Positions 1 through 7,470 of a stretch of 9,579 nucleotides of DNA are shown piece after piece. The translations under genes were made by a program, and so were the position numbers. The DNA comes from Opitutaceae bacterium (GTDB taxonomy: Bacteria > Verrucomicrobiota > Verrucomicrobiia > Opitutales > Opitutaceae): contig JAIRTK010000256.1 of assembly GCA_031254955.1 (NCBI GenBank), positions 1-9,579 on the forward strand, written 5' to 3'. Each line of letters begins with the position of its first letter. The stretch's first letter is position 1. The notes under the pieces are model-generated. The model was not told the origin of the DNA. It saw only the letters and a program-made list of their open reading frames with translations, and searched no databases.

Positions 1-39
1 CGCCCCGCCGCCCGCGATGACCACTCGTTGTTTTGGCAT
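1..39 (-). CDS. N-terminus of a probable FAD/NAD(P)-binding protein (partial)
   Basis: Read on the - strand from an ATG at 39, the 13 codons to the window edge encode MPKQRVVIAGGGA. A short basic start, a hydrophobic beta strand and a Gly-rich turn (VVIAGGGA) are typical of the first strand of a Rossmann fold binding FAD or NAD(P). Flavoproteins of the HI0933 type and many other oxidoreductases begin this way, so the exact family cannot be named. The rest of the gene lies beyond the left edge. No Shine-Dalgarno sequence is visible upstream, and a GC-rich hairpin (46-75) begins seven bases before the start. The start is plausible but rests on very little sequence. Confidence 0.42.
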   Translation of the reverse strand, partial: MPKQRVVIAGGGA

Positions 40-45
40 GAGACG

Positions 46-75
46 GACAGCGTGCGGGACGCGCCCCGCGCTGTC
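46..75. repeat. GC-rich hairpin just upstream of the partial gene
   Basis: GACAGCG (46-52) pairs perfectly with CGCTGTC (69-75). Inside, CGGG (55-58) pairs with CCCG (65-68), leaving a two-base bulge. It would lie in the 5' leader of the - strand gene that starts at 39, where it could hinder translation. It may instead be one more member of the palindromic repeats that fill this region. Confidence 0.45.
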
Positions 76-145
76 GATAAACGAAAACCGCCCGCCCGCA
101 AGGAATCGCCCACCGGTGCCCGGCGGACTGGCCCCCCTTGGTCAA

Positions 146-161
146 GCCCTGATGTCAGGGC
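146..161. repeat. Short perfect palindrome
   Basis: GCCCTGA-TG-TCAGGGC has a 7-bp stem and a 2-base spacer. It lies 20 bases before the inverted-repeat element at 182-407. It has no T-run on either side, so it does not look like a terminator. It is probably another short palindromic repeat. Confidence 0.4.
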
Positions 162-181
162 GGCGTCCCGGCGGTTAATCC

Positions 182-407
182 TACTTTGTTAACCGAGGTT
201 AACGCGAGACAGAGCGGGCCGTGGAGCACGGACGGTTCGGGTGGCATGAGCGACTCGCCTGTGGGATTGCGTGGCACGGGCGACCCCGCCCGTGGACGGC
301 GCTCCGCGCCGCAAACCTCCCACGCACCCACCCACCCCGACACATGAGCGAGTCGCCCATGCCACGCAAACCCCCCAGCCCTCCGCGTAACCTCAGTTAA
401 CAAAGTA
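182..407. repeat. 226-bp element with terminal inverted repeats (MITE-like)
   Basis: The left end (182-206) reads TACTTTGTTAAC, CGAGGTTA, ACGCG. The reverse complement of the right end (384-407) reads TACTTTGTTAAC, TGAGGTTA, CGCG. The arms of about 24 bases therefore differ by one substitution and one indel. The interior has no convincing gene. It holds a perfect hairpin at 275-294 (CACGGGCG-ACCC-CGCCCGTG) and two related imperfect hairpins, at about 244-263 and, in the opposite orientation, about 346-366. The last two share the motif GCGACTC. I see no clear target-site duplication. The structure fits a non-autonomous mobile element or a composite of REP-like palindromes. Confidence 0.6.
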
Positions 408-455
408 AAGTTAGAGCCTTTCCCAACGATTCTGTCGCATGGGAAACGCTCCTTG

Positions 456-584
456 GGCGCGGAAGCGCCGGTAGGGTGGCCTCTCCGAGGCCTCCGCGAC
501 AACGCTTCGGTTTCCCCATGAAATTCAAACCGCCTCTCCGCCCGGCGGAGGCCTCGGAGAGGCCTCCCTACCTTTTTCGGACAT
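456..584. repeat. Inverted pair of GGAGGCCT hairpin repeats
   Basis: The right copy (547-584) starts with a perfect 8-bp hairpin, GGAGGCCT-CGGAG-AGGCCTCC, followed by CTACC and then TTCGGACAT. The left copy (about 471-526) lies in the opposite orientation; its hairpin is GGTGGCCT-CTCCG-AGGCCTCC with one mismatch, and it includes the 19-base motif at 508-526. Both parts recur in direct orientation at 9218-9302. The 38 bases at 547-584 match 9265-9302 at 36 positions by hand count. A small GGCGC-GGAA-GCGCC hairpin (456-469) adjoins on the left. This is a dispersed palindromic repeat with no coding potential. Confidence 0.7.
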
Positions 585-685
585 TCGTTAAGGGGTTTTT
601 GATTTTGCATCACGCGAAACCAAGGATTACGAACACGTCTCTTGATTAAACCCTCGCTCTTTTGAATGGCCGGGAAGAAGGAATG
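585..685. other. Spacer with no recognised feature
   Basis: These 101 bases lie between the GGAGGCCT repeats and the CACGGAG-type repeat. I see no gene, hairpin or promoter that I can support. Open frames crossing it do not keep a coding-like composition. Confidence 0.5.
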
Positions 686-836
686 AACCACGGAGATATG
701 AGCACGGAAGCACGAAGGCACGAAGGCGCGGAGGCGTAGAGGCGCGGAGTCATGGGGGAGTTTTCAGTCTTTCAGTTTGGCGGACTGTCGGCCTTCGGCT
801 TCGAAACCGTTTCCAGCTTTCGCGGCTTGGCTCTGA

Positions 837-868
837 AAACTGACAAACTGACAAACTGATAAACTGAT
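837..868 (+). repeat. Tandem array of 8-bp units (AAACTGAY x 4)
   Basis: The array is AAACTGAC, AAACTGAC, AAACTGAT, AAACTGAT, without spacers. It ends directly at the start of the element at 869. A further AAACTGAA unit appears beyond that element at 1011-1018, so the element seems to sit within or against the array. Confidence 0.75.
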
Positions 869-1001
869 GTTACGCGCTGCCTCGTACGTAGCGCAGACTT
901 CCAAGTCTGCTTCATGCCGGGCACGCATTGCGTGCTCGGCAGGCTGGGTTCCGAGCGAGGCGAGAAGCCTGACAACCTGCGCTACGACGGCTGCGCGTAA
1001 C
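869..1001. repeat. 133-bp element with GTTACGCGC terminal inverted repeats
   Basis: The left end starts GTTACGCGCTGCC and reaches GTAGCGCAG (888-896). The reverse complement of the right end starts GTTACGCGCAGCC and reaches GTAGCGCAG after a 2-base shorter gap. Inside are two strong hairpins. One is GCAGACTT-CC-AAGTCTGC (893-910), perfect. The other is at 916-940, with 11-bp arms around ATT and one G-T pair. The terminal GTTACGCG is shared with the inner ends of the element at 182-407, each copy preceded by a version of ACTGA. It cannot encode a transposase, so any movement would need one supplied in trans. Confidence 0.6.
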
Positions 1002-1018
1002 TTCAGTGATAAACTGAA

Positions 1019-1130
1019 AACTCCCTCCGTGCTCCGCTTTCCACACTCCGCTCTCCACTCTCCGCTTTCCGCGCTCCGATCTCCGATCTCCATTCTCCGC
1101 TTTTTGCCCTCTGCCCTCCGTGCTCTTCGT
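1019..1130 (+). repeat. Pyrimidine-rich degenerate simple repeat
   Basis: An irregular series of CTCCGYTTTCC, CTCCGATCTCC and similar words with a period of about 7-8 bases makes the + strand almost free of purine runs. Similar C/T-rich word series occur at 5449-5549 and 9372-9480. Open frames crossing it are an artefact of composition. I see no function in the sequence. Confidence 0.55.
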
Positions 1131-1170
1131 GTCTCCGTGGTTAAAAAGAAAAACCTTTAAATCAGCGATA
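1131..1170 (+). repeat. Dispersed repeat ending in TTTAAATCAGSGATA, copy A
   Basis: The segment begins GTCTCCGTGGTTAAAAA and ends TTTAAATCAGCGATA. A 42-base counterpart lies in the same orientation at 9533-9574, with the same start and end and a slightly different A/G-rich middle. In both places it follows a C/T-rich series. AAAACCTTAAATCA directly before lpd (7458-7471) resembles its tail. Confidence 0.55.
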
Positions 1171-1294
1171 CGATCTCAGACTGGTGTGGGCGGCGATACC
1201 GTTGGCCAATGGGAATCCGGCTTTGGGTGGTGTGAGGGGGGGAGGCCGGGCTTCCGCGCGCCGCCGGGGCTATTCGCGCCTTGCCATTGCTCTC
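1171..1294. other. 3' flank of yciH, no recognised feature
   Basis: This stretch lies downstream of the - strand yciH gene. It is GC-rich and includes a G-rich run near 1226-1245 on the + strand. I found no hairpin followed by a T-run on the - strand, so no intrinsic terminator can be supported for yciH. Confidence 0.4.
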
Positions 1295-1699
1295 TCAGCC
1301 GCCCGCAAACACCACGCGGAAACCAGCCTCGGCCAGGATGCGCGCGACTTCGCCGCGCTTGTCGCCCTGGATTTCGATGCGTCCGTCTTTCACCGTGCCG
1401 CCGACGCCGCACGCTGCGCGCATTTTTTTCGCGAGTCGCTCCTTCTCGGGCAGCCCGATGCCGGTGAAGCCCGACACGACTGTCACCGTTTTTCCCCCGC
1501 GCCCGGCCTTTTCACGCGTCACATCGACGCGTCCGCGATTCTTCCCCTCGGCTTCGGCGGTTTGTTTCGGCGGCGGCGGCGCCACCGCCGTCCTGGCTTG
1601 CGACAGCGCCCCGAGGCCGCCCGGCGCATCCAGTCCGCCAAACGGATTTTGCCCGAGCGCGCGGCCACCGTCCGTGGAGATTTTGTTTATTTTGCTCAT
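1295..1699 (-). CDS. yciH: YciH-type translation initiation factor (SUI1/eIF1 domain)
   Basis: The 134-residue product has a flexible Pro/Ala/Gly-rich N-terminal part (about 1-55, with four prolines in a row near 41-44) and then one SUI1 domain to the C-terminus. The domain shows the family marks GRGGKTVTVVSGF, LAKKMRAACGVGGTVKDG and IEIQGDKR, followed by a helix and a final strand. Bacterial YciH resembles eukaryotic eIF1, binds the small ribosomal subunit and is thought to affect initiation fidelity or repress translation under stress. The usual length is about 105-140 residues, so the gene looks complete. The ATG at 1699 is the natural start (MSKINKI); no clear Shine-Dalgarno precedes it. 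It is transcribed away from sucA and is probably unrelated to that operon. Confidence 0.9.
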   Translation of the reverse strand: MSKINKISTDGGRALGQNPFGGLDAPGGLGALSQARTAVAPPPPKQTAEAEGKNRGRVDVTREKAGRGGKTVTVVSGFTGIGLPEKERLAKKMRAACGVGGTVKDGRIEIQGDKRGEVARILAEAGFRVVFAGG

Positions 1700-1750
1700 G
1701 ATGGACGCCTATACTACAAAGGTTTTCTCATTCACGCCAAGCCCGCGCCG

Positions 1751-1900
1751 TCATCCGCCCCCGGCCTCGCGCCCCGCCAGAAAACGCAACGCCTTCCCAT
1801 CACCGCGTCCTGCTGGAAAATGCACCGGTCGCGCGTGCGACCGCCCGCGTCCGTGGCTCGCAAATTCGTCCAGCCGGGCGGCCTTCTTCGCCACCGCCAT
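1751..1900 (-). CDS. Possible small unrecognised ORF upstream of yciH
   Basis: An ATG at 1900 opens a 49-codon frame ending in TGA at 1751-1753. The product begins MAVAKKAARLDEFASHG and is rich in Arg, Gly and Ala. An in-frame TGA lies 17 codons upstream of the ATG. It lies 51 bases before yciH on the same strand and could be co-transcribed with it. G/C predominates at third positions, but two other frames are also open here, as is common in GC-rich DNA. No ribosome binding site is visible and I do not recognise a family. It may well be non-coding. Confidence 0.2.
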   Translation of the reverse strand: MAVAKKAARLDEFASHGRGRSHARPVHFPAGRGDGKALRFLAGREAGGG

Positions 1901-1959
1901 GCCATCGACATTTCTGGTTCCGCGCCATTTTGAATGGCTGGTTTGTTTTCAAGAGCCAC

Positions 1960-1990
1960 CAAGAGCTACAAGCCACAAGGAGCCACCAAG
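1960..1990 (+). repeat. Degenerate CAAGAGCCAC repeat
   Basis: The stretch contains AGAGCCACCA, AGAGCTACA, AGCCACA and GGAGCCACCA in a row, an irregular simple repeat with a period of about 7-10 bases. It is part of the divergent region between yciH and sucA. It is non-coding and of unknown role. Confidence 0.5.
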
Positions 1991-1993
1991 CGG

Positions 1994-2036
1994 CACAAAA
2001 AATACCCGGCTCCATCTCGCAGCGTGCTTTTTTGTG
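1994..2036. other. A-run/T-run inverted repeat in the divergent region
   Basis: CACAAAAAA (1994-2002) and TTTTTTGTG (2028-2036) are perfect 9-base complements around 25 bases. An intrinsic terminator would need a GC-rich stem before the T-run, and only a weak one is available in either direction. It is therefore a hairpin with terminator-like features, not a firm terminator. Confidence 0.3.
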
Positions 2037-2123
2037 ACCATCTTATGGGTTGTTTTCAGCCAACGAAAATAGCTGGGAACCACATTTCTGCTCTCCCTCG
2101 CCGGCGTGATTAACGGTTTTTTG

Positions 2124-2156
2124 ATTCCATGCCGCCATGCAGCCATGTCATGGAAT
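2124..2156. promoter_or_regulatory. 8-bp inverted repeat upstream of sucA
   Basis: ATTCCATG (2124-2131) and CATGGAAT (2149-2156) form a perfect inverted repeat with 17 bases between. The half-sites are 25 bp apart centre to centre, roughly two and a half helical turns, and lie about 85 bases before the candidate -35 box. It could be a regulator site, but chance is possible. Confidence 0.25.
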
Positions 2157-2239
2157 GAATGCCATCGCGAACGCCATCACGGCCATCTGTTTATAAAATG
2201 TTACTTTTCCCGGCCAGCCGCTCCGCGCCCCCTTTCAAC

Positions 2240-2268
2240 TTGAGACAACCCGCCTCCCGGAGTATGCC
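2240..2268 (+). promoter_or_regulatory. Candidate sigma-70-like promoter of sucA
   Basis: TTGAGA (2240-2245) matches five of six bases of the -35 consensus. After a 17-base spacer comes TATGCC (2263-2268), which matches only the first three bases of the -10 consensus. Transcription would start near 2275, giving a leader of about 105 bases. An A/T-rich TATAAAATG near 2191 is an alternative -10 without a good -35. Confidence 0.3.
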
Positions 2269-2380
2269 TTGTTGCCTAAAAAAATGCGCCTAGTCCCCGC
2301 CGCACCATCAAAACACCGCCCGACGCCCGTCCCGCCTTCGCGGCCCAAGGCATGGGCGTGCCCGCACACCCTCGCCCAAA

Positions 2381-5253
<2,873 letters not shown>

Positions 5254-5254
<1 letters not shown>

Positions 5255-5448
5255 TACCATTTCTTAATCAAAAACCTTCTTAACGAAACACCCTCCAAGC
5301 CAACCACGAATCACGCGGACCTCAACGGATAATACAGATAAAAACCATTGTTCACCAATAAATTAAACACCCGCGCAATCCATTTTATCCGTGCAATCCA
5401 TGCTTAAAAGGATTGGAGTAAAGGGTGCAACTGGATGGAAAATGGTAT
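5254..5448. repeat. 195-bp inverted-repeat segment between sucA and sucB
   Basis: ATACCATTT (5254-5262) starts at the last base of the sucA stop codon and is matched by AAATGGTAT (5440-5448). Further in, CACCC and TCCAA on the left face TTGGAG and GGGTG on the right. A third, imperfect pair joins CCACGAATCACGCGGA with TCCGTGCAATCCATG, so a transcript could fold into one long broken hairpin. The A/T-rich composition and the CGTG-AATC wording differ from the flanking genes and resemble dispersed intergenic repeats of this type of genome. It contains no gene. Confidence 0.5.
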
Positions 5449-5549
5449 AACCCCGCGCCCCGCGCCCCCTCTACCACACACCCCCCCTCCAACACACACG
5501 CCCCGCCGCCACCATTCCGCATTCCACATTCCAAAATCCACATTCCCCC
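5449..5549 (+). repeat. C-rich low-complexity leader of sucB
   Basis: It consists of C runs with ACACACCCC words and then a short ATTCC series (CATTCCGCATTCCACATTCC, then AAAATCCACATTCCCCC) up to the sucB ATG. There is no Shine-Dalgarno sequence. It resembles the pyrimidine-rich series at 1019-1130 and 9372-9480. Confidence 0.5.
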
Positions 5550-6812
5550 ATGTCCCACATCGAAGTCAAAATCCCTGCCTTGGGCGAATCCATCGCCACC
5601 GGCATCCTCGCCAAATGGCACGTCGCCGACGGCGACATCGTCAAAAAAGACCAGCCACTCTACGAACTCGAAACCGACAAAATCACCTCCGAAGGCGCCG
5701 CCGAGTCCGCCGGCAGGATCACCCTCAAAGTCCCCGCCGGCGCCGAAGTGAAAATCGGCGCGCCCATCGCCACCATCGACACCGCCGTCGCCCCGGACAC
5801 CCCGCCGGCAAAACCCGCCACCGCCCCATCCCCCTTCCCCGCATCCCCCGCCGTCCGCCGTCTCGCCGCCGACACCGGCATCGACCCCGCGACCATCCCC
5901 GGCACGGGCAAAGCCGGACGCGTCACAAAAGCCGACCTCCTCGCCGCCACCGCCGCCCCCCCGATTCAACGTGGCCCAGACGCCCCGCCTGCGGAATCGA
6001 GCAACACAGACGCCCCGCCCATGTCTGGGAGCGCGGGCATTCCTGCCCGCGACATCGCGGACAAAAAAGCCCGCGCCCCTGCAATGCCTGCGCCCCACCC
6101 GCCCGCCCCCACCCCGCGCCAAACCCGCAAAAAACTCACCCCCCTCCGCCAGCGCATCGCCCAACGCCTCGTGCAAGCCCAACACGCCGCCGCGATGCTC
6201 ACCACCTTCAACGAATGCGACCTGTCCGCCATCATCGCCCTGCGCGCCCGCTACCAAGACGACTTCACCAAACGCCACGCCGTCAAACTCGGCCTCATGT
6301 CCTTCTTCACCAAAGCCGTCGTCCACGCCCTCCAGGCAGTCCCCGCCATCAACGCCCGGCTCGACGGCGACACCATCGTCCAAAACCACTACTACGACAT
6401 CGGCGTGGCCGTCTCCACGGAAAAAGGCCTGATGGTCCCCGTCATCCGCGACTGCGACCGCCTCGACATGGCCGGCATCGAACGCGCCATCGCCGACGCC
6501 GCCAACCGCGCCCGCGAATCGAAAATTACGCTCGCCGACCTCGAAGGCGGCGTCTTCACCATCACCAACGGCGGCCTCTTCGGCTCGCTGCTCTCGACCC
6601 CCATCCTGAACAGCCCCCAAAGCGCCATCCTCGGCCTGCACGCCATCAACGACCGCCCCGTGGCCCGCGACGGCCAGATTGTCATCCGCCCCATGATGTG
6701 GCTCGCCCTCAGCTACGACCACCGCCTCATTGACGGCAAGGAAGCCGTCACCTTCCTGCTCAAAATCAAACAAACCATCGAAGACCCCGCCCGCCTGGCG
6801 CTGGACGTGTGA
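5550..6812 (+). CDS. sucB: Dihydrolipoyllysine-residue succinyltransferase, E2 (SucB/OdhB)
   Basis: The 420-residue E2 core takes the succinyl group from SucA and transfers it to CoA. Residues 1-77 are a lipoyl domain with the attachment site ETDK (K44). Residues 98-131 are the subunit-binding domain ([14 protein letters not shown], then [14 protein letters not shown]). The catalytic domain runs from about 190 to the end. It has [26 protein letters not shown] and [12 protein letters not shown], typical of succinyl- rather than acetyltransferases, and the active-site motif SYDHRLIDG with H391 and D395. E. coli SucB has 405 residues; the excess is in the linker (about 132-190), where a 62-bp palindromic repeat lies in frame. 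The ATG at 5550 has no Shine-Dalgarno but gives the canonical N-terminus. It lies 295 bases after sucA. Confidence 0.96.
   Translation: MSHIEVKIPALGESIATGILAKWHVADGDIVKKDQPLYELETDKITSEGAAESAGRITLKVPAGAEVKIGAPIATIDTAVAPDTPPAKPATAPSPFPASPAVRRLAADTGIDPATIPGTGKAGRVTKADLLAATAAPPIQRGPDAPPAESSNTDAPPMSGSAGIPARDIADKKARAPAMPAPHPPAPTPRQTRKKLTPLRQRIAQRLVQAQHAAAMLTTFNECDLSAIIALRARYQDDFTKRHAVKLGLMSFFTKAVVHALQAVPAINARLDGDTIVQNHYYDIGVAVSTEKGLMVPVIRDCDRLDMAGIERAIADAANRARESKITLADLEGGVFTITNGGLFGSLLSTPILNSPQSAILGLHAINDRPVARDGQIVIRPMMWLALSYDHRLIDGKEAVTFLLKIKQTIEDPARLALDV
6004..6065 (+). repeat. 62-bp palindromic element in frame inside sucB
   Basis: The core (6032-6051) is CGCGGGCA-TTCC-TGCCCGCG, an 8-bp stem with a 4-base loop. 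It aligns without gaps over 62 bases to 7880-7941 in lpd. Shared parts are CGCCCCGCCC, the stem, the TTCC loop, GACA and CGCG; a central seven-base stretch is unrelated. The reading frame is the same in both genes, giving [12 protein letters not shown] here and NAGFPARDNANK in lpd. It falls in the flexible SucB linker after the subunit-binding domain, where extra residues should be tolerated. A second copy of AGACGCCCCGCC lies just upstream near 5978. Confidence 0.75.
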
Positions 6813-6850
6813 TTTCTTGACTTATACAGCAACGGCGTGAGTTTTTTATT

Positions 6851-7258
6851 ATGAGCTATAAAAAGAAAATCCCTTCGTCTCCACGCATCGACCCGCAAGA
6901 TGAACCTCAGAATTTTTATATTGCTGAATTAGTTCAGGAATGCCGCGTGGAAGGATATGCGACCAGTTCAGTTTGGGTAAACATTCACATAGTAAAAGCC
7001 GGATCGCCCGCGGAGGCTTATGCCAAGGCATCCAAACTGGGAAAATCACATAACAGAAAATACAAAGCAGGCAGTGAGGCGCGCAATGCTCGCTGGATAT
7101 TTCGCGGCATTCGCGACCTTATTCCCATATATGAAAAAATAGAGGACGGGGCCGAGGTGATGTTTGAAGCCCATGAGCGCATGACGGAGAAAAGAATCAT
7201 AAAAATGCTTCGCGCCAAATCGGATATATTAAAAAATATCCAAGGCGCCCCGGCATGA
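6851..7258 (+). CDS. DUF4288 domain-containing protein
   Basis: The 135-residue protein matches the DUF4288 pattern: an opening strand with FYIAELVQECRVEG, then VWVNIHIVKAGSPAEAYAKASKLGK, WIFRGIRDLIPIYE and IEDGAEVMFEAHE, with a charged C-terminal helix. There is no signal peptide or membrane segment, so it should be cytoplasmic. The family has no established function. By hand count it is about 46% GC with nearly equal G and C on the + strand (98 and 90), whereas the neighbouring genes are near 70% GC with C far above G in the stretch counted. This suggests later acquisition. It lies 38 bases after sucB and 212 bases before lpd, and could be read from the sucAB transcript. No Shine-Dalgarno precedes the ATG. 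Confidence 0.8.
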   Translation: MSYKKKIPSSPRIDPQDEPQNFYIAELVQECRVEGYATSSVWVNIHIVKAGSPAEAYAKASKLGKSHNRKYKAGSEARNARWIFRGIRDLIPIYEKIEDGAEVMFEAHERMTEKRIIKMLRAKSDILKNIQGAPA

Positions 7259-7297
7259 CAATTTATTTAACCACGCGGGGACGCGAAGACGCAAATG

Positions 7298-7404
7298 AAG
7301 TCTATTTTGACACAGAGCGCACAGAGAAGGGAAAACCTTTTTCCGGTTTGGCCTCCGTGCCCTCTGTGGGTCGCGCACCGTGTCCTCTGTGTCAAAACAG
7401 ACTT
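7298..7404. repeat. 107-bp inverted-repeat element between the DUF4288 gene and lpd
   Basis: The left arm (7298-7317) and the reverse complement of the right arm (7385-7404) agree at 19 of 20 positions, with the wording AAGTCTRTTTTGACACAGAG. The interior has further ACAGAG/CTCTGT words that can extend the pairing. On the + strand the right arm is followed by the T-rich TTTCTCAATTTTCTTTTTG, so the fold might slow or end transcription. The pairing distance is long for a terminator, and the wording resembles a dispersed repeat. It contains no gene. Confidence 0.6.
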
Positions 7405-7429
7405 TCTCAATTTTCTTTTTGATAGACGC

Positions 7430-7466
7430 TCTAAACCTTATTCAAAGATTTTGATCTAAAACCTTA
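7430..7466 (+). promoter_or_regulatory. Direct repeat TCTAAAMCCTTA before lpd
   Basis: TCTAAACCTTA (7430-7440) and TCTAAAACCTTA (7455-7466) are 25 bases apart start to start; the second ends four bases before the lpd ATG. The whole 60-base stretch before lpd is A/T-rich compared with the gene, as expected for a promoter region. I cannot assign firm -35 and -10 boxes. The pair could be a regulator site. Confidence 0.25.
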
Positions 7467-7470
7467 AATC

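Larger units (their letters stand above)
686..1142. repeat. Outer inverted repeat of the CACGGAG type around a repeat cluster
   Basis: AACCACGGAGA (686-696) and TCTCCGTGGTT (1132-1142) are exact reverse complements. The match continues imperfectly inwards through an AGCACGGA-type stretch on each side. The left arm runs on to about 748 as a degenerate purine-rich series (GCACGAAGGC, GCGGAGGCG). A similar start, AACCACGCGGGGACGCGAAG, occurs once at 7269 before the inverted repeat upstream of lpd. The 457 bases enclosed hold the tandem array 837-868 and the element 869-1001, so repeats are nested here. No gene is supported. Confidence 0.5.

Noticed and set aside
182..407. Integrated insertion sequence with a transposase
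   Set aside because: The elements are only 107-226 bp and carry no transposase motifs, so at most they are non-autonomous.
155..721. 188-codon - strand open frame
   Set aside because: It runs across the inverted-repeat element and hairpin repeats, and its product has no coherent domain; repeat DNA explains it.
837..868. CRISPR array
   Set aside because: Units are 8 bp and contiguous with no spacers, and no cas gene is present.
1184..1933. Long + strand open frames of about 250-260 codons (also 1281-2072)
   Set aside because: They overlap the clearly recognisable yciH on the other strand and give Arg/Pro/Ala-rich products without family motifs.
6817..6850. Own promoter for the DUF4288 gene (TTGACT then TTTATT)
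   Set aside because: The spacing is too long and the -10-like sequence runs into the start codon, so a working promoter would give an unlikely leaderless start.
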